From positions 37,501 to 101,500 of the forward strand of contig JABMCL010002514.1 in assembly GCA_018857735.1 (NCBI GenBank): 64,000 nt of DNA. The letters are read 5' to 3'. Position numbers and translations under genes: made by a program. Shown piece by piece: positions 25,743 through 39,870 of the stretch. This DNA is from Alviniconcha marisindica. Taxonomy: Eukaryota > Mollusca > Gastropoda > Provannidae. The notes beneath the pieces were generated by a model that saw only the letters and a program-made list of their open reading frames with translations, was not told where the DNA came from and searched no databases. Numbering within the stretch: position 1 is the stretch's first letter; each line of letters starts with the position of its first letter.

Positions 25743-25909
25743 ATGTCGAACACTAAAGCCGAAATGAATGCTGACAAGAAAAAGAAGCGAATCATCAAAA
25801 CGGAGCAGGCTGTTGAAGCGAAAAAGCCCAAAGTTCATGATGCTGTAACCTCGAAGGTTTGTTTGGAATCATAGCCTTCCGTGGCCCCCTCTCTCTCTCT
25901 CTTTCTCTC

Positions 25910-25942
<33 letters not shown>

Positions 25943-28900
25943 GTACTACTACTACCTATGTACTTGTAGAGAAATTTTCCACAATGCAGCCGTGTCTGGG
26001 CTGGATATGAGTTAGGATTGATTTAAAGCAAGTAGAGACTGTTTCACTTTCGGGGAAAGTAGATTTTCAGGGAAAGTTTCAAGGCCATGGAAGGGAAGAG
26101 AAAGATAGACTAGAGGGGAGGGGTGAGAGAAAAGGGTGGGAAAGCGGAGGGGAGAGGGGACGGAGAGGGAGAGAGTGTGTAAAAAATTATACATGTACAA
26201 GAGAGTGGGGGATGGGGGGAGTGAAACTGAGTGAGTGTTTCACGCAATGTGCGTATGTTTTTATGTGTATGGGTGTGTGTATAGTGTGTGTGTGTGCACA
26301 TGTATCCGTGTGCATGCATGTAATTTGAAAACAGTTGTTGATAATTTATGATTATAGTCATCTTGTTCACTGTTTTGTATATATATATATGGTACTTGTT
26401 TTAATTTATTGCAATATATTATGTATGTATACTATGTAATTACAGTAATATATATAAGCACATTGAGTATGCACAGTAGAGAATACAACAGCACTTTTGA
26501 AAATTCATGTATTATTAATATTATTTTTGGGAATGCAAAGTTTAGCCTTAGGCTTAAAAATTAAATACATATTTTTTGTAATTTTGATCTCAGTCAGATC
26601 ACCCTGATGTAACCGCACTGGTTGACTGGGCATTAAAATCACTCAGAGTAGAATAAAACACAGGAATACTAAATTAGTAAATACATCACTTTTCAGTTTC
26701 TGATTGTCTTTTTCCAGGAATATGAGGTGGCCCTGTTCCATGCTGAGGGGGAGAGGCAGGAAAAAAAAGGTGTGAAAAGTTCGGCTCCATGAAAACGGAC
26801 CAAAACGGGGATAAAACGGGTGAGTGGTTTACTTTTATGTTGCGTAAATATTTTTTAAATATTTTTTACAGATGGTATTTTAGTTTTACACAAAGCAGGA
26901 AACCGTAGTTCCATTCTGGGTTCGCATTACCCAGTAATTTCCAGTATTTTACCTTTTAAGATGAGTGTACACAATAATACTTTATTAATCCTTAAAAAGG
27001 AAATTTTATTAGCTGCCTTTGACAAATAATTATAATAAAAAGTACATTAACAAAAAAACAAAAAAATGTCATACAGTTTCACTCCGTAATTAGACTAAGA
27101 ACTTAACCCACTTGGCCTCAGACTGCCCATCACCGCCCGCTCTTTTGCCTTACTGCGCAACCCCAGACCACCCGGTAGTGGCCAGCTAGCAGACGATCCA
27201 TACTAGCAATTCGGTTTATGCAAATAGGAACAGGATTCTCGCAAGACTTGAAGCCTCGTTTCCGCTATTGTTTACCACTTCCGGTGATGTCCTTTGTTTG
27301 AAGTTTGGTTGAGTTTGAGAGATGCTGTGAATTTTCAATGTTGCAAGATGGACACACGATAGATGCATGAAAATAAACAAAAGCCCAACTGCTAGTAATG
27401 GCGTCGGAGCTTCATCCTTTGAGATTTGAACTGCAAATTTGGCTCAGTCGTTTACTGTGGGCACCCTAACAGACTCACAGAGCTTCATCTTCTGAGTTTC
27501 AAAGTGGAAATTTTGCGAAGTTGGTTACCCCGTTGGGGTTAGGGTACCCCAAAACCTGACATTCAGATGCGGATATTTCTGACTTGGGATTTATTTATTT
27601 TTTATGCTTTTATTTTTGCGTGAAAAAAATCAAAACCTGTGGGATATACAAGAACACTGTTTTCGCAAACTGGGGAAAAATATGAAGTGAGAAGAAACTT
27701 TTGTGTGGTGTTTATTATTGATTCTTAAAGTTGTATACCGGGATCATTTGACACAGTTACTTCCCTTGCATGGGATTTCGTAGTGAAAGGACAGCGGCTG
27801 GTTGGGCCCAAAGTGGTTAATAAAATCAAGTAAATAAACAGTAAGAAGAAAATTTTTGCATCAGAATCACAGTGGTGCCCATATTGTTCACACAAATACA
27901 ATCACAACGTTAAGTCATTGTTAAGTAACACATACACGCTCATGCACGAGCACACTCATACACACACACACACACATGTGCGTATATACACACAGGAGAA
28001 AGATCTAACACTACCAGCCATTATTTTGCTTGACATGTTCTGAAGAACACCATCATGCAGTATGCTTACTAAGCACAGTGTTATCACCCAGAATGTTATC
28101 AACTGTGCAGAGCTCAGAGGAGCTTGAAGCTCGCAAAATGGACGTGTCGCTGCAGTTTGCATCGCTGAAGAAGCTGAATCGTCTGGCACACTTTCGCTGT
28201 CGAAAGGCAAGGGAGGGAACCAATGAAGTAAGTGACATGATATTAATAATAATGATGACTGAAATCAAGTCAGGGAAGAGAAAAATACTGTAACACCTAC
28301 AGCTGCAGAAGTTGCTGTTGAAGTAATGATGTTGGTAGCATGCTGATGATCAGAGTCCAGGTGAGATCAAGGGGAGGGAGGTGGCTGGACTCTACAAAAA
28401 AACTAGCCGAAGAGATCAAGAGCGGGGAGGTGGAGCTGGGCTTGAGAGTTGGACTTCTTTTGCTTCAGTTGTTTCCCCAACGCGGAGCTACAGACATTGT
28501 CTTTGTGACTGTTCTGCATAGCAGTTGGGACAGCAATTGCTGATGTAGGGGCCTGTGCAATGCCGGACGGACACTGTAACATTTTGTTGTTCTGGTGGCA
28601 GCCTTGGTCTTCCAGGTTGACGCCTGTTTCGAGGTTTCTCTCCTCTGTCCCCCTTTTCCCACTCGTCCCTGTCCCTAATAGGCCTTCTCGCCTCCATGGA
28701 TGTTAAGCAACAAAGTCTCTCTCTCTCTCTCCCCATGCTGATGATAATGTGGTGTTGATGACAAGCGGTGATACTATTATTAGTGATGATGGTGACAATG
28801 ATTGCAGGCCAAACAGAGGATTGAGAAGTACCACCTGCAACTGCAGAACTTGCTGTATGAGGCCATGCACCTACAGAAGGAGATCACAAAGTGCCTGGAG

Positions 28901-31182
28901 TTCAAGTCAGTTCCAGACCCACTGTTTTGTTTGTTTTTTGTTGTTGTTGGTTGACACATCTTTTGTGTGTGTTTTTGCTCATTGGGTGGGGCCCTTTCTT
29001 GTGCATTTTTTTTTTTTTTTTAGGGGGGTTTCTTCATCTTTTTGTTTTTTTTTTTTTTTTTAACCTTTCTTCTGCAGTTTTCCTGTTCTTCCTCTGGCAT
29101 TGTACTGCCTTGGCGTTGATGCATTTGAAAAAATGAAAAAATAAAAATGAGCATCAGTCATCAGGGCAACGTCAAAGGCATTTAAACTGATAACAGTAAA
29201 CAGAAGGCATGCTGGATTTTTTTTTAATGTCAAGAAAAGAAAATCCATAATCCAAATTATCACAACAAAAAACATATCCCTCTAGCCCACCTCCCAGGAC
29301 ACCCACACACCTACACACCCACACCCATACTACTCACCCCACCTTGATACACACACCACTACTATCATCAACTAGACATACTCACACATCGCTGGATCTA
29401 TACACACCGCTCAGTCCTAATCAGACAGCTACCCTGGCAAAAACCATACAGAATGGTTAAGACAGTTCAGATGGTTGACACATCTTTTGTGTGTGTTTTT
29501 GCTCAGGTCCAAACATGAGGAAATTGAGCTGGTTCCTGTGGACGACTTCTACAGAGATGCTCCGGAGGAGGTTTCTCGATGTGTAAGTTGCCTTGTGCTG
29601 GACGCATGTGTTCAAAGCTTGTTTACTTGTGTAGTTTTGCAGGCTTTGTTGTTGTTTGGAAGGGGGGAAATATGGATGTGTGTTTTAAAATTCAAACCAG
29701 TCTTTGTTTCAACAACAGAAATCCTTTCAGCAGTCCCTGTTTTGAATCACAAGGACACCATTTTACTCTGTGTTTGTGATGGTCGGTAATCGACTTGCTT
29801 GTCTGTAATGGTCAGCAGTGGCCTTGTTGCAATGTTTAGCTGACTGACCCCCGATGGACACGCTGCTGTCTGTTATGTGCAGGCAACCACACAGGATGAC
29901 CCGCACCAGCAGATGTTGGCTCGTCTGGAATGGGAACTGGAGCAGAGGAAGGAGTAAGTTCTATATAGCTCATCCTGTGTACTTCTTTAGTTGTTGTTTT
30001 TTTCTGATTTTGTTTTTAACTGGTTAGGGGTATTTGTTTTTGTGCCAGGAGGCTGGGGATGCACGTCCCTCCTGTCTGGAATCTCAGGGCTGTCATTGAT
30101 TCCCTTTCCTATCTCCTCTCTGTTTTTTCTGCCTAGTCCTCTTTGCTCTTTCTGTCTTGTCATTTTTTTGCTAATGGTCCATTCTCCCGACTTTTTCCCA
30201 GAAAACTTCAAATATTTTTGTTAAATTAGGTTTTTTCATGGCTCTTGTTTAGCAGCTAGGAGATATAGTGGTACTTGGTAGGTGGTATGTGCAGCTTGCT
30301 GCCTATATGGCATGGTATTTGCCCTTATCATTTATATCTTTTTTAATTTTATTTGTTTTATTCCTTTTATTTTTTATTTATTAGATCTAATTGGGGATTC
30401 GCGATACCAGCATGTCCTAGCTTTATGTGCTCTTTTTAAAAGGGTAATATTGAAGGGACTAACTCTTTGAAAATTTGTGGTTGATGTTTGTGTTTGTATG
30501 TTTTATGTTTCAAAATGATTGGTTTTTTTAGATTGACTTGACAGAGGGTTGATATAATATATTATAAAATATTATTATTATTAAATTTTATTTTATATAT
30601 ATATGATGTAAGAAGAGTTTAGAAATGTGTATTTGCTTATGACCTGAGTTTGACTGTCCTGAGGTGACCCTGTGTGGTTGACAGGACATTAAAATGCAAA
30701 TTTCTAAATACTACTACTACTACTTTAGACTAGAAACCAGCAGCTCATAAATCCACGGAATTCAGCCTCCAGAGGGCAACGGCCTGTCTTGAAATAACCC
30801 AGAATTTGACTGCTTTTGTAAAGGGGGCAGTGGGTCAGATTTTCTCATCGTGGATTCTTCCGCAGTTTGCACTCCTTCAGGGGACAGTCACCTGTCTGGA
30901 AACAAGATGCAGCTTTAACTCTGTGCTTGATTGTTGGGTCAGCTAAAGGAAGCACAGGCAGCTAATTAGAACTGTGCTGTGTTCTGGTCTACACCTTGGT
31001 GTTGTGGCACGAAAACAGTGCCTTTATGGTTTGTTTCCCCTCTGTAAAGCAGGTACATTTTTTTAAAGAAAAAAAAAGTGTGAAAACACTTTTGATCAGG
31101 CTTGACAGTGGTGTGTAATTTGGATTGCCCAGTGTAGCTCAGTCCTGTAAAAAGATTGTGTGGGGGGGGGGGGTTTTTTTTT

Positions 31183-31225
<43 letters not shown>

Positions 31226-34200
31226 ATACATGTGTGCCGGTGTGTGTGTGTGTGTTGCCTTTCAGGCTGGCTGGCAAACTGAAGGAAGCCCAAACATCCA
31301 AAGAGAAAATAAGTCAGGAGATCCAGAAGAAGGAGGACTACCTGGACACTCTGCAGCCCAAACTCTCTTCCATTCTAGAGGTAAGGCACTCCGGCTTCCC
31401 TCCATTCTAGAAGTAACTTAGTAAGGCAGTCCAGCTTCCCTGCATTTAAGATCAAGGCTTAGATAATCAAAACATGACTTTCTATTTAATCTTCTGAACG
31501 AATGATTCATTTGCAACCAAGCATAGTTTGAGTGTAGATATATATGCCGAAGTTTCTTGTGAAAAAGATTGCTAAGTCAAGGTCACAGCAACAGTTCAGA
31601 ACTTGATCGCATGTTTGTCTGGAGTGACAGTACCCTCTGAATGTTTGAATCTTCTGTCACCAAACTTAGTGTGGTGATGCGTCATTAGCAGCAAGAATGT
31701 CGTGCAAAAATAATAATTGTTATGCTATCTTCAAGGTCAAGGACACGGTGTACATAGCAAGTTGGTGTTTTACGCCCAGTCATCCGGTACGGTTATATCA
31801 GGGCGACACAGTGTACATAGCATACTGATAATAACAGTGACTTGCAGTATCTAGATTGACACGGGAGGGGGGGATTTTGCACTGCAAAGGCAACAAACCA
31901 TCTTTCTTTTGAAGTTAATCACCCAGTTTTAATGCAGCCAAGGTGCTTGTGGGTGAGTGATGGCAGAACAGCAGACGGTACAATGCTGGCTGGTGTTTCA
32001 GGCAACACGGCCAGTGCAGAACTACCTGAAGATGCCCTACGATGAGATACGGGAGCAGCAGCAGACAGCGCGACACTTGCCCCTCCCTCTGTACGTGCTG
32101 TACATGCAGGCCAGTGCCTACCAGCAAGCCTGCGGTAAGACTGAGAGCTGGATTTATTGCAGCATGACACATTGTTGTCTCATCACATGCCGTCATGCAT
32201 CATCACGCACTGACAAGTTGTTAATCGAATAAAGCATTTAGAATAAACTGGTCATGAGTTGTAAAGAACAAGGAGAGCATACTCACCAAAAGTAGACAGG
32301 GCATAGAAGCAAAAAATGCTATGACACTGACGCTTCAACCGAGACATCTTCATCAGGAATTAATGGCTAAAGAGAAGACAGTTATTTCCTTCGTTCGGAC
32401 AAAGACTTCTGTGTCAAAACATTCTTTTGGTCAGTACGTTTTTCTTGTTCTTTCTCACTGGCAGTCGTTCATTTTTTTTCATTTTGGACATGAGTTGGAC
32501 AGGGTCTGCGCTGTTTCATCTGAGCCAGGTTGAATCCGACACTTGCACACATTGCCCATAAAATTGGTGTAGAGGAGAACTACTGAGTCTCTTCCCTGGA
32601 CATGTCGAAATGAAAGTTGCATGCTTTCATAGGATCATACCAGTCTTTGTGGTCTCTTCTTCTCATGCTGTGAAGCCGTTTTCTGTGGTGTTTTATCGTG
32701 CTCCTGTTGATTTTTAGTTTTGCAGAAGGGGCTTCCATACTAATTTTCCACCTGAGATGTTGGACACTTTTAGATTGTATGTCCATCACATGCGTGCGAC
32801 ATTGACCATAAAATTGGTGTGAAAGAGAACTACCGAGTCTCTTCCCTGGACATGTTGAAATGAAAGTTACGTGGTTTCATAGGATCATTCCAGTCTTTGT
32901 GGTAGGTATAGCCACCCATCATTCCAAAACCTTTTATTTTTATTTTTTTATCACAGCATGAGACCAGTCAGTTGTACAGGGATCATATTTCTAGTGTGAC
33001 CCAGAGCGTTTGTTTTACCCTGGCAACGTACTTTTGCTGATTTTTCAGACAAGTTCCTGAGGGTAACAATCGAGGGGGACGTGGATGCTGCCAGATCCCA
33101 GGAGCTTGATGTGCCAGAGCCAGGTAAAGCCGAAGTAATTAAAAAACCTTGAATCAAAGCAGTTTTTGGTTTTTTTAAACTGAAGCTGAAGTGCAGCTGT
33201 TTACATGGTCAGGGTGGGGAGATGTTGCTTGTACAGATGTAGGTACATGTATATGAAACAACAACAAAAAAGCAGCAACTGTGTACCCATGCAGTCTCAG
33301 TCAGCTCTGTATGAACCTTTACATGTGGCCAAGGACCAAAACAAACAAAAACTACATTGTGATGCAGAGAGAAGGACAACCAGTTGGGGTACAGTCTCAG
33401 CTCACAACTGTAGTGTTGGTGTTGTTGAAGTGTTCCCCAGCTGAATGCTCTGGGGATCACTGCAATACATGCATTTGTACACTGAAAAATGCCTTCCATA
33501 GGGTGAGAGGATTGCATGTGCAACCATTTTTCATAATACCCCACCACATAGGCAACCGCATGCTGTCTTTTGATGATTTTTCTCCAGTTCTGCAGGGCAG
33601 TGTAAAAAAGGTTCATTCACCTGCGAAGGAGTACCTTCTCTGGCCTACATTGCATGAGTTTACTCACCTGTGAACAAGGACCCTCTCCCTGGCCTCCATC
33701 ACCTTGGTTCACCCACCTGTGAAGGATTACCTTCTCAGGCCTACATTGCACGAGTTTATTCACCTGTGAATAAGCACCCTCTCCCTGGCCTCCATCACCT
33801 CAGCTCACTCACCTGTGAAGGAGTACCTCCTGTGGCCTACATTGCACAAGTTTACTCACCTGTGAACAAGTACCCTCTCCCTGGCCTCCATCATCTCGGT
33901 TCACTCATCTATGAAGGAGTACCTCCTCTGGCCTACATTGCACAAGTTTACTGACCTGTAAACAAGTACCCTATCCCTGGCCTCCATCACCTCGGTCCAC
34001 TCACCTGTGACTACATTGCATGAGTTTTTACTCTCACCTGTGAATAAGTACTTTCTCTGGCCTCCATCGGCTCACATGTGACTGAGTACCTTCTCTGGCC
34101 TGCATTGCATCAGTGCACTGGCCTGTGAAGAGCACCTTTGAAGACAGAGTGTAATCAAGTGAGGTAAATTGCATTGATTTGAATGCTAAATCAGACTCAG

Positions 34201-35907
34201 ACCTTGGGGTATTCCACCAGTCACACAAAATACCACATGGTGGCCAGACTAAAAGAGGTGGGGCTTAGAGCTCAGCATGGGATCCTCTGTTTATTTACTT
34301 ATTTTGTTATTGTAGTGTAATGAGCATTGGACATGGGTTTCTTCATTTACTGAGGCTGTGTTTCAGATTGAGGCTGTACTTCAGCTTGGGGCTGTGTTTC
34401 AGATTGAGGCTGTGTTTCAGATTGAGGCTGTACTTTGGCTTGAGGCTGTGTTTCAGACTGAGGCTATACTTTGGCTTGAGACTGTGTTTCAGATTGAGGC
34501 TGTGTTTCAGATTGAGGCTGTACTTTGGCTTGAGGCTGTGTTTCAGACTGAGGCTGTATTTCAGATTGAGGCTGTGTTTCAGATTGAGGCTGTACTTCAG
34601 ACTGGGGCTGTATTTCAGATTGAGGCTGTTTCAGACAGAGGCTGTACTTCAGCTTGAGGCTGTGTTTCAGATTGAGGCTGTGTTTCAGATTGAGGCTGTA
34701 CTTCAGACTGGGGCTGTACTTCAGCTTGAGGCTGTGTTTCAGATTGAGGCTGTGTTTCAGACTGAGGCTGTACTTCAGCTTGAGGCTGTGTTTCAGATTG
34801 AGGCTGTGTTTCAGACTGAGGCTGTACTTCAGCTTGAGGCTGTGTTTCAGATTGAGGCTGTACTTTGGCTTGAGGCTGTGTTTCAGCTTGAGGCTGTATT
34901 TCAGATTGAGGCTGTGTTTCAGACTGAGGCTGTACTTCAGATTGAGGCTGTACTTCGGCTTGAGGCTGTGTTTCAGATTGAGGCTGTGTTTCAGACCTTT
35001 ATTAACAGCCTATTGCAGCTATGTTTCAAATTGCTACTGTGTTTCAGATGATGACAGTGACAGTGACCAGGATGCAGAGGAGCAGGAAAAGAGAAACTCG
35101 GTGAGTCCAGTCTGTGTCAGCTGGGGCAGTTTTCATCCACTTCCTCAAATTACTGATATAAGACTTCTGCACATTTCAGTCAAGTAAAAACAACAACCAA
35201 GCTTTGGTTTCTAAACCCTAGGCCTGAATGGCCGGAGAGAATGGCTGCTGAACAGAAGAAGAGGAAGGCTGACAGGTCAAAGCACAGCCACCAAGCACAG
35301 TTGTGCGTTAAAGTTGATGAATATGATATTGGTGTTGATGGCCCCAGTGAACCAGTTTGGCCTGGTGGTAATGGCCCAGAGCTTGTGATGTGACAGATCT
35401 GCTGGTTGTAGGTTTGAATCTGCTTCAGTTTACATTTCTTCAAAACTTCCAGCATACGGACACTGCCTGAGAGAGAGCAGCGCAAGGGGCCGTCCCGTAC
35501 AGTTAATGAAACGGCCCAAGTCACCACGTCACTGCCTTGCCTGCGTCAACGCAGGTTCAAGTGTGATGGTTGCAGTGAGGTGTAGGCTTCCTCTCTCCCG
35601 GACTCCAAGCACTGCCAGTACCTCTACAGAAACAACTTGATGTTAAACGAGTCCAACAAACACGTGATGGTGGTGGTGACAGTACAATAAAATACAACTT
35701 TAGTGTCCCCATGGGGAAATTCATTTGGTAACAGTAAACACAAAGCAACATAAACCACCTACCCATGTATTAAAGGTTATTTGGGGAATGGGGAATTATG
35801 AAGGTAGATAATTGATTTTTAACACCCATTCACCCAGGACTGTTAAATATAAGGGAAAAAGAAAACTCACACACACTAACACATGCTCATGCACACACAC
35901 ACACACA

Positions 35908-35962
<55 letters not shown>

Positions 35963-38900
35963 TTAAAGCTAACACAAACCAGTAAAATGCACTTATAATG
36001 AACACACACACAGGTGTGCACTCTTTTGCATGCACTTGCACCTCATAATGGAGGTGATCCTAACAGCAGTGACAATTACAGTGGAAGTGAAAATAATGAT
36101 AGTGTCATTGATGATCATGATGGCAGTGGTGGTGGTGATGATGGAGGTAATCATGATAATGGCGATAGTGATAAGCTGCCAGTGTTTACACGTCATAATC
36201 AGTCCCTAAATTCTTTTACAGAACAGTGATGAAGCGCTGTTCATGAATGACCTAAAGCAGCATGCACCTTGTTTTCCATCTGTTTGCTTCAGAAACGTCG
36301 ACGTAAAACCGTGGAGGCGCGACTGAAAGAGAAAAAGCAGAGAGTGATCCGCAAGCATCCTTTGTCAGTTATACTGGAAATTACCGGCAAAGGTAAAATA
36401 CTTTGCACTGCCTTCATCAGTCCCACAAATATCAGCAAGTGTTAAACATATTCTAGCCTATGGTGATAGTTTTGTTGTGGGTTTGCGGGGGGGGGGGGGG
36501 GGGGAGTTGTGTGTGTGGTTTTTTGGGGGGAGGTTGTGTTGTGTTCTGTGTTTTATTAGCAGAGCTAGGAGATAAGGTTGTCTCGATTTGTTTTACACTC
36601 TGTTTATATGTGAATTGTATTTTGTAAGCCAGTTAAATCACAAATTTACCCACACCACACACACATATGCCCACACACACATGCACACACACACACACAC
36701 ACACATGTGTGCACACACACACACACACACACACTCAGAGGATTACTGGAGAAAGAAAAATCTCTACTCTGACGCCTCACCCACCCCTACCCTTCTTCCA
36801 GTTTGAATTCTGAGATTAGACTTATAGAAGAATCTCAACCAATCATAAGGTTACAGAAGGAAAAAGATCACTTTCCCTCTTCTTCTTCACTTGCACAAGT
36901 GCCAGGTACTCTGGAACAATAAGTGCACTCCAAAAGAACAAAAAACGGTATTGTTTTCTTAAATGCCATGAAGGAAATCACAGATTTTGCGGGTGTCTAT
37001 TCATCAGATGGCAGCACCCTTCACTTGACCTTCTACTTCCTGCCGACACTGCACATCATCACTGTAGGGGTCAAGGTTGTTGCCGGCAAAGACATCTCCA
37101 CCAACTCCATCACGGGCGGGTAAGTTCATTCATTTTCAATTGAGCTTGCTAGAGTTGGATGATGCTTGGACTTACAACTGTGATAGTGATATAACATGCA
37201 GTTTCACAATAATTATCGGCAGATTAGCTTGGGATGTCAGTATTCACCAGGTTTCAGTTCACAAAGTACAAAATTTGAGTCCAGTGTGTGTTTTGTTTGC
37301 GTGTTTCTGTTGAGAGTCATACCTCAAAAAGCTGTTGTTGTTTTTTCCCCCACTACTTGGAACACCTCAGTGCTTTGTTTACAGCAATCAGGAAAACAAT
37401 TAAAAACTGTTTTAGTTTTTTACTTAAGCAGCACACAAAATTCACCATTTAAAACTTTAATCTGCTCTCCTTTCCAAGCTCAAAATCAACTGTTCCACGG
37501 TTAGTATGGTAAAGCATATTTTAGCCTTTGAAGAGTCAACAGATTTTTTGCAGCACTTGTGTCATCAGCCCTTGAACCTTGTATCTTTCACCTAATATGT
37601 TATACCCTGCGTGTGGTATACTATACTGTGTACCTCACATCTGATCTGGTATCTTTTTGCTCTTTTCTTGTTTGTTTGCTTGATTTCTCCACTTTTATTT
37701 TTAAACTTCTTACAATAAAGTTCATAATCCAGAAGAAATTTATTTTCTGATGGTGTGCTGTATTAAAACATACCAACACACATTTTTGCCACTAAAATTG
37801 GATGAATACTAAATCAGCTTATTATCTCAAAGGGTCAACTGTATCCTTTATAACCGAATAACACATTGTCCAAGGTGAACAACTTCAGGTTATGGTATCT
37901 TCATAATTTTCAGAGACCTGCTGTCACCCCAGTCAGTGCTGGACGAGCTGTATCCAGGCGATCATGGGGACACCACTCCCAACCCTGCCAATCAGTACGA
38001 ACTGGGACGTTACGGGTGAGTTGAGATCAAGGGGATGCCACTCCCAACCCTGCCACTCAGTACAAACTGGAATGTTACGGGTGAGTTGAGGGCAAGGGGC
38101 CTACCAGTCGGTATGAACTGGGACATTACGGGTGAGTTGAGATCACTTGGACCCTGCCAATCAGTAGAAACTGGGACTTTGCGGGCAAATTGAGATCAAA
38201 GGGACGCTACCCCCAACCCTGCCACTGAGTATGAACTGGGAATTTATGGGTGAGTTGAGATTAGTGGGATGCCACTCCCAACCCTGTCAATCAGTATGAA
38301 CTGGGACGTTACGGGTGAGTTAAGATCAAATGGGCGCCTCTCCCAACCCTGCCAGTCGGTATGAACTGAGACATTGCAGGTGAGTTGAGATCAAGGAGAT
38401 GCCACTCCCAACCCTGCCAATCAGTATGAACTGAGACATTGCAGGTGAGTTGAGATCAAGGGGATGCCACTCCCAACCCTGCCAATCAGTATGAACCGGG
38501 ACGTTGTGGGTGAACTGAGAGTGAGGGAGCACCTCTCCACACCACTTGGACTGTTCTTTTAGGATTAAATAGTGTGGGGGTGGAGGGGGGGTGAAAAGGT
38601 AGGGGACGTCACAGTTGCTTTCCTACAGTGGTGTGGTATTGCTTTTTCAGGATGGGGGAATTTGGGCAATACGTGGAAAAAGTGGGACGCCCGTACATGT
38701 GGGCGCAGTGGCTGGGAGGGCTACAGTTCCTGGACATTACAGACTCAGACTCTGCCAGCGGCTTCAGCGGCATGACTGTGCGCGCCAAGACCTCAGTCAG
38801 CGCTACCTACATGCAGCAGACCATCAAACGACTGCGGCAACGACTCAAGGCACGCCTGGGCTTGCTGCAGCAGTTGACTTCGCTAGGTAGGTCATTTTAA

Positions 38901-39812
38901 AATTAGATGATACTTTATCAAAAATTAAGAATTCTCCCCCCCACCCCAGCAAAAAATGTTTTTTGAAGTAGAGCAGGTGCCACAAACACCACTTTTCCCG
39001 TATCAAATATTTTGCCTACATTATTATGTGAGAAACAAACTCTTCAAAGACGTTAAAGCAAAATCTGAGAAGGAAATCCAAAAGCATAACACATAATTGT
39101 GTTCAGCTTCTTTTCCTCAATTTTGAACATCAGATATGATTAGTTTAATATACGCCACTCTTGCTCTGGGACCTCTGTGCATCTTTGACAAGATCATGCT
39201 CTCTTCAGCTCTCCATGTTGATAATTTAAAGTGTGTGAAATAAATAAATCCTCCACTACCCTCAGAGCAAGGAGTGGTGCCCCTCAGTGGAGCTGCTGTG
39301 AAGACGTTCCCCACCAAGATTGTATCCCGCCTGTTGTCATGGAAGCGGGTGACCTACGGCAACCTTGAGGTCATGCCCTCTTCAGCTCTCCATGTTGATA
39401 ATTTAAAGTGTGTGAAATAAATAAATCCTCCTCTACCCTCAGAGCAAGGAGTGGTGCCCCTCAGTGGAGCTGCTGTGAAGAAGTTCCCTGCCAAGATTGT
39501 ATCCCGCCTGTTGTCATGGAAGCGGGTGACCTACAGCGACCTTGAGGTGCTGCCACATGCAAAGCGGCTGATTGAAGGCGGCTTTGTCAGTCGGAATGAC
39601 ATGCTGTTCTGTGCTGTGCTGGAGAGGGGATCTGGTAAGAGCTTGCTCTTTTTGCTAAAGATTTTTGAGGATGCGGTGAATAATAAGTCCAGTGGTCAGT
39701 ACTCGTTCAGTTACCAGGCTCCACATATCTGGAGCCAACTCCCATGTTTCTGTCAGTTCTTTTAACGCTTCCTTCAAAAACCTTTTCTTCAGCCCCATTG
39801 CCCTGATATATA

Positions 39813-39870
<58 letters not shown>

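Noticed and set aside
27405..27500. Possible missing THOC5 exon (GAGCTTCATCTTCTGAGTTT)
   Set aside because: It occurs twice in diverged form nearby, has an early stop and no matching donor, so it is more likely a repeat.
34320..35187. Open frames of 177-243 codons rich in Leu, Arg and Phe
   Set aside because: They translate the 18-bp intronic minisatellite; three-fold unit length keeps all frames open.
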